Shown here piece after piece: positions 54,487-62,499 of a stretch of DNA of 64,000 nt. Source of the stretch: Bacteroidia bacterium (GTDB lineage: Bacteria; Bacteroidota; Bacteroidia; SpSt-205); NCBI GenBank assembly GCA_025059535.1, contig JANXCX010000005.1:111969-175968 (forward strand), given 5' to 3'. Made by a program: the position numbers and the translations under genes. Under the pieces are notes generated by a model. The model worked only from the letters and a program-made list of their open reading frames with translations, was not told where the DNA came from and ran no database searches. How positions within the stretch are numbered: position 1 is the stretch's first letter; each line of letters starts with the position of its first letter.

Positions 54487-55320
54487 TTATTCTATCCTGC
54501 CGGGAGGCAAGCTAAAGCAAGGCGTGCGCGGGCTATCCGCCAGTTTAGCTGGCAGAGGCAGCTCCCTACCATGGCAGAGTAGATAAAACCAGTGGTAGGC
54601 TTCGGGGAAGGAAGCCGGGTAGTAGTCTTGGATTCGGAGCGCGTAGGCGTGTGTGGGCCGCCCAATCAGCTGGGTAAATCGCTGGCGTAGCGCAGGAGGT
54701 AGCCGACGCAGGCGTACCAAGGCTCCGACTTCGTCAAAGGGTAGATCCGCATGCCGCTGCCACACAAGCGCCACCGCCCTATACCGAGCTTCACCTGTAG
54801 TCAGATACCGTAGCTGGACCTGAAGACCGCAGAGACGGCCTACCGAAGGCCTAAGCGCTAATAGCGGTAAGGCAAATTCCTCCAGCCAGGGCCTATTAGC
54901 TTGCCAACTGCTGTCTTCAGGGGCTTGGACCCGCCAAGAAAGAGGTATAAGCAGTTCTATTTCCTTGTAAGGGATGCGGCTGGGATGCCAGGTACGCGGC
55001 CCGCAGAGAAGCGTAAAATGGCGGCGAAGCCACCGAAGGCGGGGAGGACGCGAAAGGAAAACCAGCGTCTCGCCGTTCAGAACTATTTCCCAACGCCACT
55101 GGCCGGCCTCTTGGCAGACTTGAAGTAGCCGTGCGCCCTGTTTGGCCTTGAAAAGGTCGGCCGCTGGCCTAATCCCCGTGCGAAGCTCCCGCAGCTCTAT
55201 AGCGCGCGCAATTCGTCCTAAAGCCGTCAGACTTGTCGGACTAGGCATCCAAAGGGTGTCCTGCAAACGCAAGTCATACGCTAGGCCGCAAACCTGTGCC
55301 CAAAGGATAAGAAGCGGCAT
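54487..55320 (-). CDS. Protein of unknown function
   Basis: I do not recognise this 277-residue protein. It opens with a short hydrophobic run (MPLLILWAQVCGLAYDL) that may be a signal peptide, then is rich in Leu and Arg with beta-like segments (for example FTLLCGPRTWHPSRIPYKEIELLIPLSWRV). Both the C-terminus and the overall composition suggest a secreted beta-rich protein, but no catalytic motif is seen. It ends four bases from the CHU_C gene stop (convergent) and follows the membrane protein by 17 bases, so those two probably form one operon. Confidence 0.6.
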   Translation of the reverse strand: MPLLILWAQVCGLAYDLRLQDTLWMPSPTSLTALGRIARAIELRELRTGIRPAADLFKAKQGARLLQVCQEAGQWRWEIVLNGETLVFLSRPPRLRWLRRHFTLLCGPRTWHPSRIPYKEIELLIPLSWRVQAPEDSSWQANRPWLEEFALPLLALRPSVGRLCGLQVQLRYLTTGEARYRAVALVWQRHADLPFDEVGALVRLRRLPPALRQRFTQLIGRPTHAYALRIQDYYPASFPEAYHWFYLLCHGRELPLPAKLADSPRTPCFSLPPGRIE

Positions 55321-55337
55321 GGGAATAGGAGTTGGAG

Positions 55338-56840
55338 CTAAGCCGACGGCAAAGGTTGACCGGCGCTTCGCCCAAGGGCTGGGTCATTGGCTGGCCAAGC
55401 CAAAGCTAATAGCGCAAAAGGCCACTGTAGGTCTAAATAGCGGCGTTCTAAGAGGGCCGTGGCGGAGGGAGGAAGGAAGGGAAAAGAAGAAAGCACCGTA
55501 TAAACTATGATAGGCAGCAGAGCAAAAAGCCAGAAAAGGAGGAGATGGGCTTTTTCTTGAAAGGCCCTATAGCCGCCGCCGGCTAAAGCGATCAAGAGAA
55601 GGGCGAAGAAAAACCCATAGTAAAGCTTACGGGGGAGGGAGGTAGGTCCTTGAGCGGCTGGGATGTACCAAAGGGCCCGCCATCGGCGCCACCAGGCTTG
55701 GGTATATACCCAAGCTGGGTATCGGCGCTGAAGAGCCTCCCCACATCTTTTGAGTGTTTCAAGGACGTATAGTTCCAAGCGGCAATCTTCGGGGGAGGGA
55801 GGGGGTTCCTCGGCTCGGATAGGGCGCCAGTGCATGGCATAGGAAGGAGAATGGCGCAGGGCACATATAGCGGCCCCTACGCGCCGCAGCGTCTCAGCGG
55901 TGCATTCCGGCAGCCCTCGGCTAAACGGAAAAGCCCGTTCCCAAGCCGAGAGCGTCTGTAAGGACTCTGCTTGACATAGAAGAAGCCCTTGAGGATGGCA
56001 AGGGTCATTAGCGGCTAAGGTTACATTATCACCCGTAAGCAGCAAAAAGCGGGTAAGCCCAGGGGTAAAATCATTGAACATGCCTACGGCTAGAGCGGTT
56101 TTGGTGCCGCTAAGGGGACGAAAGTCGCCGTAACGGCGGTAGTTGTGATATACCCAAGCGCTCTCGGCTAGGGCGAAAGGCAAAGAAAAAAGGAGGGCTC
56201 GCTTTAGACCCCCATGCCATAAAAGCCAAAGCCCTCCCAAAGGAAGCCATACGCCCAGTACTGGTCGCAGAAAGAAGGCCCAGGTTAGGAAAAAGCCCGC
56301 TAGCAGAGGCCTTTGCCGATAAAGGCCATATAACCCAATAAGGCCGGCAGCGGTAGCGCACGGTTCGGTTACCGTGAAGCGGATATAGTATCCTAAGGGC
56401 GAAAAAACCACTGCGGCGGCACCTACGGCGAGAAGCCCTTTAGGAAGGCCGCGGCGGGCGCCCTCGGCTAACCACAACCCCAGCCCTACGCTCCATATCG
56501 CCCACTGGAAAAGCCCTACGCCCCAGAAGGCCCACGCACGGCTCTGCGTAAGAAGATAAAAAGCCCCATAGACAAGCCCATACCCAGGAAGGCGAATATC
56601 GGGCTCGTAAAACCCCTGCTGGATGGCCGTGTATATGCTTTCAAAGTAGCTGTCGGTATCTGGGGTCCGCAAAAGGGGTAAGAAGGGGGCCGCCCAGAGG
56701 TTTGGCGCGCAGTAAGGGTCGCGCTGACACTCAGCGTAGGCGGCCGGCGTCCGGAGGTATGGCCCGCGCAGTACCAGAGTAGCCCAAAAGACTAGACTAA
56801 GCCCACCTACCCCTAAGCTCCAATATATTACCTTACGCAT
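55338..56840 (-). CDS. Multi-spanning membrane protein, GT-C (GT39-like) glycosyltransferase candidate
   Basis: The 500-residue protein has about nine to eleven hydrophobic helices and a first loop with the pattern TPDTDSYFESIYTAIQQGFYEPDIRLPGYGLVYG, which resembles the acidic loop of GT-C mannosyl or galactosyl transferases. The acceptor and donor sugars are unknown; a polyprenyl-phosphate sugar is usual for the fold. The family call rests on topology and one loop, so it is tentative. It follows rimM by 18 bases on the same strand and precedes the unknown gene at 54487. Confidence 0.6.
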   Translation of the reverse strand: MRKVIYWSLGVGGLSLVFWATLVLRGPYLRTPAAYAECQRDPYCAPNLWAAPFLPLLRTPDTDSYFESIYTAIQQGFYEPDIRLPGYGLVYGAFYLLTQSRAWAFWGVGLFQWAIWSVGLGLWLAEGARRGLPKGLLAVGAAAVVFSPLGYYIRFTVTEPCATAAGLIGLYGLYRQRPLLAGFFLTWAFFLRPVLGVWLPLGGLWLLWHGGLKRALLFSLPFALAESAWVYHNYRRYGDFRPLSGTKTALAVGMFNDFTPGLTRFLLLTGDNVTLAANDPCHPQGLLLCQAESLQTLSAWERAFPFSRGLPECTAETLRRVGAAICALRHSPSYAMHWRPIRAEEPPPSPEDCRLELYVLETLKRCGEALQRRYPAWVYTQAWWRRWRALWYIPAAQGPTSLPRKLYYGFFFALLLIALAGGGYRAFQEKAHLLLFWLFALLPIIVYTVLSSFPFLPPSATALLERRYLDLQWPFALLALAWPANDPALGRSAGQPLPSA

Positions 56841-56858
56841 GGCGCTACGCCCGCTAGG

Positions 56859-57470
56859 CTAGGGCCGTCCTTGGGCTAAAGTAGGGTCCCAGAGGTCTTC
56901 TGGGGCCTCTACCTCCAAACAGGGCGGCGTGCTCTCCCGCCTTAGACGCCGCACAAAAGGCGCAGGAATCCAAAAACTGGCCTTGGCTTCGTTTTCTACG
57001 ATAAAAAAGTCATAGGCGGGGCCAGGCTGAATAGCTCTAAGATAGCCGCGGAAGTTACCCTGGCTATCTACGACCTGAGCGCCAAGCGCCTCTATATAGT
57101 AGAAATGGTCGCCTTCTAAGGGTGGGAGGTAGCGGCGTGGGAGCCAGAGTTCGGCGCCTTGCCACCTCTCGGCTTGGGTGCGGTGGGTCTCACCGGCAAA
57201 GCGTAAGCGCCAGAGGTGGTTCGGCGATTTTGAGGTAGAGCCCCAAGCGTAAGGCCTCAGCGTAGCCACGCGATAAGGCCGTCCCTCCTCACTCCCAGGT
57301 AGGACCACCCAGAAGTACCGACGATCATACGCCGTAGGGTTTTCGGCAAAACTTTCTACCAGCAAATCGCCTTTCAAGCCATGCGGCCGGCGAACTCGCC
57401 CCCAGAGAAAAAGCTCACTAAGCGGGAGAGGCTTTAGCGAGCTGTCTTGGCTGCCTTTTGGCTCTGCCAT
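56859..57470 (-). CDS. rimM: Ribosome maturation factor RimM
   Basis: The 203-residue protein has the N-terminal beta-barrel domain with LFLWGRVRRPHGLKGDLLVES and the C-terminal PRC-barrel region (DHFYYIEALGAQVVD, then FFIVENEAKASFWIPAPFVRRL). It assists 30S head assembly and binds S19. It starts 36 bases before the rpsP stop on the same strand, so translation is coupled. In most bacteria trmD and rplS follow; here a GT-C-like gene follows instead. Confidence 0.93.
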   Translation of the reverse strand: MAEPKGSQDSSLKPLPLSELFLWGRVRRPHGLKGDLLVESFAENPTAYDRRYFWVVLPGSEEGRPYRVATLRPYAWGSTSKSPNHLWRLRFAGETHRTQAERWQGAELWLPRRYLPPLEGDHFYYIEALGAQVVDSQGNFRGYLRAIQPGPAYDFFIVENEAKASFWIPAPFVRRLRRESTPPCLEVEAPEDLWDPTLAQGRP

Positions 57471-57772
57471 GCCGCATAGGCCTGCGCGATCTCCTCGGGC
57501 GATTTGCCCTTGCGCATAAGGTGTAGCTTAAAAAGAACGCCGCTACGTGAAAGAAGGGAACGAACCGTCTCGGTCGGTTGCGCACCCCGCATGAGCCAGT
57601 AGAGCGCCCTCTCGTGATCCACTTGGATCAGGGCAGGGGCCTTGTTGGGATCGTAGTAGCCAATTTTTTCTATGAAGGCCCCGTCACGAGGAGCCCGACT
57701 ATCGGCCGCTACAATATGGAAAAAACTGTAATGTCTTCGTCCTGCGCGCCGCAAGCGCAGCCGTACCGCCAT
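57434..57772 (-). CDS. rpsP: 30S ribosomal protein S16
   Basis: The protein is about 112 residues from ATG 57772: it opens MAVRLRLRRAGRRHYSFFHIVAADSRAPRDG, the S16 core, and ends with an alanine-rich tail. The track starts three codons earlier, inside the gap to a perfect -7 box; ATG 57772 gives the family N-terminus. It is a structural protein of the small subunit. It overlaps rimM by 37 bases and shares a 27-base divergent region with udk. Confidence 0.95.
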   Translation of the reverse strand: MAVRLRLRRAGRRHYSFFHIVAADSRAPRDGAFIEKIGYYDPNKAPALIQVDHERALYWLMRGAQPTETVRSLLSRSGVLFKLHLMRKGKSPEEIAQAYAAWQSQKAAKTAR

Positions 57773-57778
57773 AGCCCG

Positions 57779-57786
57779 CAAAGGTA
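57779..57786 (-). promoter_or_regulatory. -7 box for rpsP-rimM
   Basis: TACCTTTG on the minus strand is a perfect match ending six bases before ATG 57772. Confidence 0.6.
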
Positions 57787-57787
57787 G

Positions 57788-57795
57788 AAAATTTG
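57788..57795 (+). promoter_or_regulatory. Near-consensus -7 box for udk
   Basis: AAAATTTG differs from TAnnTTTG at one base, ends four bases before ATG 57800 and abuts the rpsP box. Confidence 0.4.
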
Positions 57796-57799
57796 CCCT

Positions 57800-58423
57800 A
57801 TGCCCTACTGGATCGGCATTACAGGAGGGAGCGCCTCAGGCAAAACTTACCTCTTAGACCTTTTAGCCCGCGCCTTGCCCCCCTCCCAAGCTACTTTCAT
57901 TTCTACGGACCATTACTATAAAGATCTCAGCCAGCAGCGGCGGGGGCCCGATGGCCAGGTCAACTTTGACCTACCCGAAGCCATAGATCACGAAAAGCTC
58001 TACCAAGACCTACTGGCCCTTCGGGCGGGTAAAACCGTACAGCAGCGGGAATACACCTTCAACCGCCCCGAGGTTCAGCCCCGCTGGCTTACCTTTCAGC
58101 CTGCCCCCATCCTTATCGCTGAGGGGCTTTTTCTTTTTTATCGGCCCGAGGTGCGTGAGCTTTTTGACCTGCGCATCTTTTTAGAGGCCGATGAGCCGTA
58201 CCGCTTTATTCGGCGGCTTCAGCGCGACCAGCGCGAGCGCGGCTACCCCGCTGAAGCTATCATCCACCAGTACCTTACCCAGGTTTTGCCCGCCTACCGC
58301 CAGTTCGTAGAACCCCTCAAAAACTACGCCCATATTATCATTCAAAATCACTATGGCGACTTTACGCCGGCTTTGCGGGTGCTTTTAGATCATATTCGTC
58401 AGGTAGCCCAGCAGGCGCACTAA
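57800..58423 (+). CDS. udk: Uridine kinase
   Basis: The 207-residue protein has the P-loop GITGGSASGKTYLLDLLA, ISTDHYYKDLS, the NFDLPEAIDHEKL motif and EGLFLFYRPEVRELFDLRIFLEAD, all normal for Udk. It phosphorylates uridine and cytidine in pyrimidine salvage. It is next to rpsP but on the opposite strand. Its TAA stop is the first three bases of the -7 box of the downstream PpiC gene. Confidence 0.95.
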   Translation: MPYWIGITGGSASGKTYLLDLLARALPPSQATFISTDHYYKDLSQQRRGPDGQVNFDLPEAIDHEKLYQDLLALRAGKTVQQREYTFNRPEVQPRWLTFQPAPILIAEGLFLFYRPEVRELFDLRIFLEADEPYRFIRRLQRDQRERGYPAEAIIHQYLTQVLPAYRQFVEPLKNYAHIIIQNHYGDFTPALRVLLDHIRQVAQQAH

Positions 58424-58428
58424 CTTTG
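58421..58428 (+). promoter_or_regulatory. -7 box built on the udk stop codon
   Basis: TAACTTTG is a perfect match whose TAA is the udk stop. It ends four bases before ATG 58433. Confidence 0.6.
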
Positions 58429-58432
58429 CGGC

Positions 58433-60370
58433 ATGTGGGCTCTGTTAGCGGTGATAGTGGGGTGGGTGTGGGCGCAGGATTGGAGCAAACGTAAGGCGGA
58501 GCTGGCGCGCCTAGGCAGTAAAATCCGCATTACCCAGGCGGAGTTTGAATACGCCTATGCAAAGGCGCATGGCGGCTGGGAAAAAGCACGCACTCATACC
58601 CCCCAGCAGTATCGAGCCTACCTGGAGGCTTACCTAAACTTTCGTCGTAAGGTAGCCGATGCCTTAGCGCGGCGCTTGGATACGCTCCAGAGCTTTCGGC
58701 GCGAATATGAAGGGTATCTGCGCCAGTTGGCTCGGCCCTTCCTTATGGAGCGGGAGGTGCTGGATACGCTGCTGCGCAAGGTCCATGCGCGCCTGCGCGA
58801 GGAGCTGCGCGCCGCCCATATTCTTTTTACCATTTCAGAGGGGGATACGGCGAAGGCCTACCAGAAAGCCTTGGCCGTGCGCGACTCCATCGTACGCGGC
58901 CTACTTTCCTTTGAGGCGGCGGTGCGCCGCCATTCCGAGGACCCTGCTGCTAGCCATACCCAAGGGGATTTGGGCTATTTCTCCGCCTTGGATATGGTGC
59001 CTGAGTTTGAGGAGGCCGCCTATACTACGCCTGTGGGGGATATCTCCCTTCCTGTGCGTACCAGCTATGGCTATCACCTTATCCAGGTGCGGGCGCGCGA
59101 GCCCCATGCCGGCCAGCGTAAAGTCGCGCACATCCTTGTACGCTGGGGGCCAGCCTACGCGGCTAAGGATAGTGTGGCCGCCGAAGCCCGCATCCGGGAA
59201 GTATACCGGCGCCTGCAACAAGGCGCAAAATGGGAGGAACTGGCTCGCGATTTTTCCGACGATCCTTTCAGCGCTACGCAGGGCGGCGAGCTAGGCACCG
59301 CACGCCTCATACCTCAAATGGAAGAAATCAAAAGGCGCCTGCCCGTCGGCGGTTTTAGTGAGCCTTTCCGCACGCGCTTCGGCTGGCATATCCTAAAGGT
59401 TCTAGAGGTTCAGCCGATAGGGGAGTATGAGGTGATGCGCCCCACCCTAAAGGCGCGCCTTCAGCGCGATCCCCGCTACAAAGCCGCCGAAGAAGCCTAT
59501 TTCGCTAAACGGCTACTGGCCTACAAGTATCAGGAAAATAGCGCCACGCGCACCGCACTAAAGCAAGCCTTAGATACCCTCTATCCGAATCTGGAGGCGG
59601 CCCAAGAGAGCTTGCCCACAGCCCTTCTTCAAGCTACGCTTTTTACCCTAAAGGGCACGCGGTATTCCGTGAAGGACTTTCTGCGCTTCTGGATCAGCCA
59701 GCGCACCGGGGAGCGCCAGTTTTCCGAAGCCCTCCTCCAAAGTATGCTGCGGCGCTTCGCTCAGGAAAAAGTGCTGGATTTAGAGCTTCAGGAACTCCCC
59801 GCACGATACCCCGAGTTTGAACTCCTACGACAGGAGTACTTCAATGGCGTGCTCTTCTTCAACATCAGCGAGCAGGAAGTATGGCGCAAGGCGGTAGAGG
59901 ACACCGCGGGTCTGCAGCGCTTCTATGAGGCGCACCGTACCGAATTTCCTGCGGGCGAGCGCCTAGAGGTTATAGAGATCATAGGTACAGACTCGGCTAG
60001 CTTAGCCGAACTTAGTCGGCGCCTGCCGGAAGCCTCCCTAGGGCTTATTGACTCGGTAAATCGTCAGGGCAGCTTTCGGTGGACTATACTGCCGCGCTAC
60101 ATAGAGCGGGCCCAAGCCGATAACCTTTACCAGCCCTACTTTGCGGATGGTAGCCTTTCCCGCTGGCTGCCCGTGCGCGGCAGCGGCCGCGAATGGAAAA
60201 CCGCCTACGTTTTGCGCAAACTTCCAGCTGGATATAAAACTTTTGAAGAGGTACGCATAGAGCTTATCCAGAAATATCAAGATTTTCTGGAAAAGGCCTG
60301 GCTGGAAAGGCTTCAGAAAGCCTACCCCGCCCGCATAAATGAAAAAGTATTTGCTCGCCTTTTTCGGTAG
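58433..60370 (+). CDS. Periplasmic PpiC/parvulin-type peptidyl-prolyl isomerase with two rotamase domains
   Basis: The 645-residue protein has a short signal peptide (MWALLAVIVGWVWAQ), a helical SurA-like N-domain, and two parvulin domains (AAHILFTISEG ... GYHLIQV and VAHILVRWGP ... GWHILKV) with the gly-asp-leu-gly loops (QGDLGYFS, GGELGTA). A long helical C-terminal region follows. It most likely folds outer-membrane or secreted proteins in the periplasm. It is the first of three such genes. Its end overlaps the lipoprotein gene by 32 bases. Confidence 0.9.
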   Translation: MWALLAVIVGWVWAQDWSKRKAELARLGSKIRITQAEFEYAYAKAHGGWEKARTHTPQQYRAYLEAYLNFRRKVADALARRLDTLQSFRREYEGYLRQLARPFLMEREVLDTLLRKVHARLREELRAAHILFTISEGDTAKAYQKALAVRDSIVRGLLSFEAAVRRHSEDPAASHTQGDLGYFSALDMVPEFEEAAYTTPVGDISLPVRTSYGYHLIQVRAREPHAGQRKVAHILVRWGPAYAAKDSVAAEARIREVYRRLQQGAKWEELARDFSDDPFSATQGGELGTARLIPQMEEIKRRLPVGGFSEPFRTRFGWHILKVLEVQPIGEYEVMRPTLKARLQRDPRYKAAEEAYFAKRLLAYKYQENSATRTALKQALDTLYPNLEAAQESLPTALLQATLFTLKGTRYSVKDFLRFWISQRTGERQFSEALLQSMLRRFAQEKVLDLELQELPARYPEFELLRQEYFNGVLFFNISEQEVWRKAVEDTAGLQRFYEAHRTEFPAGERLEVIEIIGTDSASLAELSRRLPEASLGLIDSVNRQGSFRWTILPRYIERAQADNLYQPYFADGSLSRWLPVRGSGREWKTAYVLRKLPAGYKTFEEVRIELIQKYQDFLEKAWLERLQKAYPARINEKVFARLFR

Positions 60371-61166
60371 TTTAGCGCTTGGGTGTAAGCGAGCGCCCTC
60401 GGAGCCGGTGGTAGCGCGCTATAAGGACCGTTACCTTACGCAGGCGGAGGCCTTGAGTCGCTTAGCCGTGCCAGCGGAGGCCGATACGGCGGCTCTCCTT
60501 CGGGCCTATGGGGCGGAATGGCTGCGGCAGCAGGCCCTCGCCGACACCGCCTACGCCCTTCTGCCCGAGCTGCGCCGCCAAATAGAAGCCCAAGTGCAAG
60601 AATACCGCACCCACCTGCTTATTGCCTATCTCTCCCGGCTTTTTGCCGAAAAGGTAATGCGCCACGAGGCGCCCTCCGATTCCGTGCTCCTGCGCCAGTA
60701 TGAAAAGCAGCCCGAAGCCTTTCGGGCTATCACGCCGTTTTACCGCTATCGGTGGGTGAAATTACCGAATACCTGGCTTGCGCAGCGTGAGCTAGCCCAG
60801 CACCTGCGCGCGCCCGACTCGGTATGGCAAGCGTGGCTAAAAGAAAAAAATTACCCCGGCCAAGTAATGGCCCAGTGGCAACCCCAAGCTGGACTAGATA
60901 GCCTTCAGGCCTTTTTTCCCGTAGCCCTTACGACGCTGCTGCCGGGTGGTGTGGCCCAAACACGCCGAATAGAAGCCGACGGCACCTACCTCCTTGTCTT
61001 CCAGCTTACGGGCCTCATCCTACCCGGCCAAATCCTGCCCTTTGACCTAGTGCGCGACCAGCTTAGAAATCTTTACCTTCAACAGCGGCTTCATGCCTGG
61101 CTTTCGGCTTTTGAAGACAGCGTGTATCAGCGGGCGCTGGCTCGCCCTGATGTGGATTTGTACTAG
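60339..61166 (+). CDS. Lipoprotein, PpiC/SurA-like chaperone without rotamase domain
   Basis: The 275-residue protein starts MKKYLLAFFGSLALGC with a clear lipobox (LALGC), so it is membrane-anchored by lipidation. The rest is helical and resembles the N-terminal and C-terminal chaperone parts of SurA-type proteins (for example VARYKDRYLTQAEAL, then PFDLVRDQLRNLYLQQRLHAWL near the end), but no parvulin motif is seen. It lies between two PpiC/SurA genes and overlaps both (32 and 74 bases), so the three form one operon and perhaps one folding module. Confidence 0.8.
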   Translation: MKKYLLAFFGSLALGCKRAPSEPVVARYKDRYLTQAEALSRLAVPAEADTAALLRAYGAEWLRQQALADTAYALLPELRRQIEAQVQEYRTHLLIAYLSRLFAEKVMRHEAPSDSVLLRQYEKQPEAFRAITPFYRYRWVKLPNTWLAQRELAQHLRAPDSVWQAWLKEKNYPGQVMAQWQPQAGLDSLQAFFPVALTTLLPGGVAQTRRIEADGTYLLVFQLTGLILPGQILPFDLVRDQLRNLYLQQRLHAWLSAFEDSVYQRALARPDVDLY

Positions 61167-62460
61167 TGCGGCCCAGTCGCGCTTAGAGGGCATCGCCGCC
61201 CTCGTCGGCGATGAGCTCATCCTCCAGTCGCAGGTGCAGCAGCAGTACGCCTATCTCAAACAAATTGGCACACCCGATGACGGCGGCCTCTACTGCGAGG
61301 TTTTAGAGCGCATGATTATCCAGAAACTCCTCCTCGTGCGGGCCCGCCTGGACAGCCTCAAAGTCAACGACGAGCAGGTAGAACGCGAGCTGGACCGCCG
61401 CATTCAGATTCTCACGGCTCAGCTGGGCTCGCCCGAAGCTATCGCCGAAATCTACGGCAAGCCCCTACCTATCCTCAAACAGGACCTGCGCGGCGAGATT
61501 CGGGAGCAGCTCCTCGCCGAAGAGATGCGCCAGAAAATTCTTAGCGACATCCGTATCACCCCCCAGGAAGTGCGCGACTTTTTTCGGTCCATTCCGCCCG
61601 ATAGCTTACCTCTCCTACCGGCGGAGGTGGAGCTGAGCCAGATTGTATTTTGGGCCAAGCCCTCCCCAGCGGAGCGGGAAGCGACGCGTCAGCGCTTAGA
61701 AGCGATTCGTCAGGAGATTCGGGCTGGTAAAATGGAATTTGCTGCGGCGGCGCGTGCCTTCTCGCAGGATGTAGCCTCGGCGCGGCAGGGCGGGCTGCTC
61801 CCCGAGTTTACGCGCGGCCAGATGGTCCCCGAATTTGAACGCATGGCCTTTAGCCAGCCTATCGGCGAAGTGTCGCCCGTCTTTGAATCGCCCTACGGCT
61901 TCCATATCCTTCTGGTAGAAAAGCGTGTGGGCAACCGGGCCCAAGTCCGACACATCCTTCTCCAGCCCACTATCACCGAGGCAGATGTTGAAAAGGCTCG
62001 TCAGGCCTTAGCTACCCTGCGCCAGCAAATTCTGCGCGACTCTATCAGCTTCATCCGCGCGGCTATTGAGTACTCGGAGGACCCCGTAAGCAAGGCCATG
62101 GGCGGGCGCCTCAGCGATGAAGAAAGTCGCAGCTTCCGCCTGCCCTTAGACCGACTAGAGCCCGACCTCTATTTCCTCGTGGATCGGCTGCGCCCAGGCG
62201 AAATCTCCGAACCCACCGTCTTTACGACGCGGGAAGGCCGTAAAGGCGCCCGAATCGTCTGGCTCCAAAAACTCTACCCACCCCACCGGGCCAACCTAGA
62301 GCTGGACTACGAGCGCTTCGCCGAAGCCGCCTTAGAGGTCAAAAAGCGCCAAGCCATAGAAAAATGGCTCCGAAAAGCCCGCAAAAACGTCCCCATAGAA
62401 GTGCGGGAGGCCCGCTGCCAAGAAGCCTTAGCCGAGTGGGAAAAAGCCAGCGAGCCCTAG
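61093..62460 (+). CDS. surA: SurA-like periplasmic chaperone/isomerase
   Basis: The 455-residue protein has a signal-peptide-like N-terminus (MPGFRLLKTACISGRWLALMW, cleavage near SAAQS), the SurA N-domain (GIAALVGDELILQSQVQQQY), a parvulin domain (ELSQIVFWAKP ... GFHILLVEKR with QGGLLPEF), a second less complete one (VRHILLQP ... GGRLSDEES) and a C-terminal helix. The start ATG 61093 is inside the lipoprotein gene; ATG 61153 is an alternative with a very short signal. It assists outer-membrane protein folding. It closes the three-gene run. Confidence 0.9.
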   Translation: MPGFRLLKTACISGRWLALMWICTSAAQSRLEGIAALVGDELILQSQVQQQYAYLKQIGTPDDGGLYCEVLERMIIQKLLLVRARLDSLKVNDEQVERELDRRIQILTAQLGSPEAIAEIYGKPLPILKQDLRGEIREQLLAEEMRQKILSDIRITPQEVRDFFRSIPPDSLPLLPAEVELSQIVFWAKPSPAEREATRQRLEAIRQEIRAGKMEFAAAARAFSQDVASARQGGLLPEFTRGQMVPEFERMAFSQPIGEVSPVFESPYGFHILLVEKRVGNRAQVRHILLQPTITEADVEKARQALATLRQQILRDSISFIRAAIEYSEDPVSKAMGGRLSDEESRSFRLPLDRLEPDLYFLVDRLRPGEISEPTVFTTREGRKGARIVWLQKLYPPHRANLELDYERFAEAALEVKKRQAIEKWLRKARKNVPIEVREARCQEALAEWEKASEP

Positions 62461-62464
62461 CGGC

Positions 62465-62483
62465 TTTTCCTTCTATCGGAAAA
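62465..62483 (+). terminator. Small hairpin after surA, before the AspH gene promoter
   Basis: TTTTCC-TTCTATC-GGAAAA pairs over six bases just behind the surA stop. No T run follows, so it is at most a weak terminator. Confidence 0.25.
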
Positions 62484-62487
62484 CCCC

Positions 62488-62495
62488 TATCTTTG
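62488..62495 (+). promoter_or_regulatory. -7 box for the AspH-type hydroxylase
   Basis: TATCTTTG is a perfect match ending four bases before ATG 62500. Confidence 0.6.
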
Positions 62496-62499
62496 CGCC

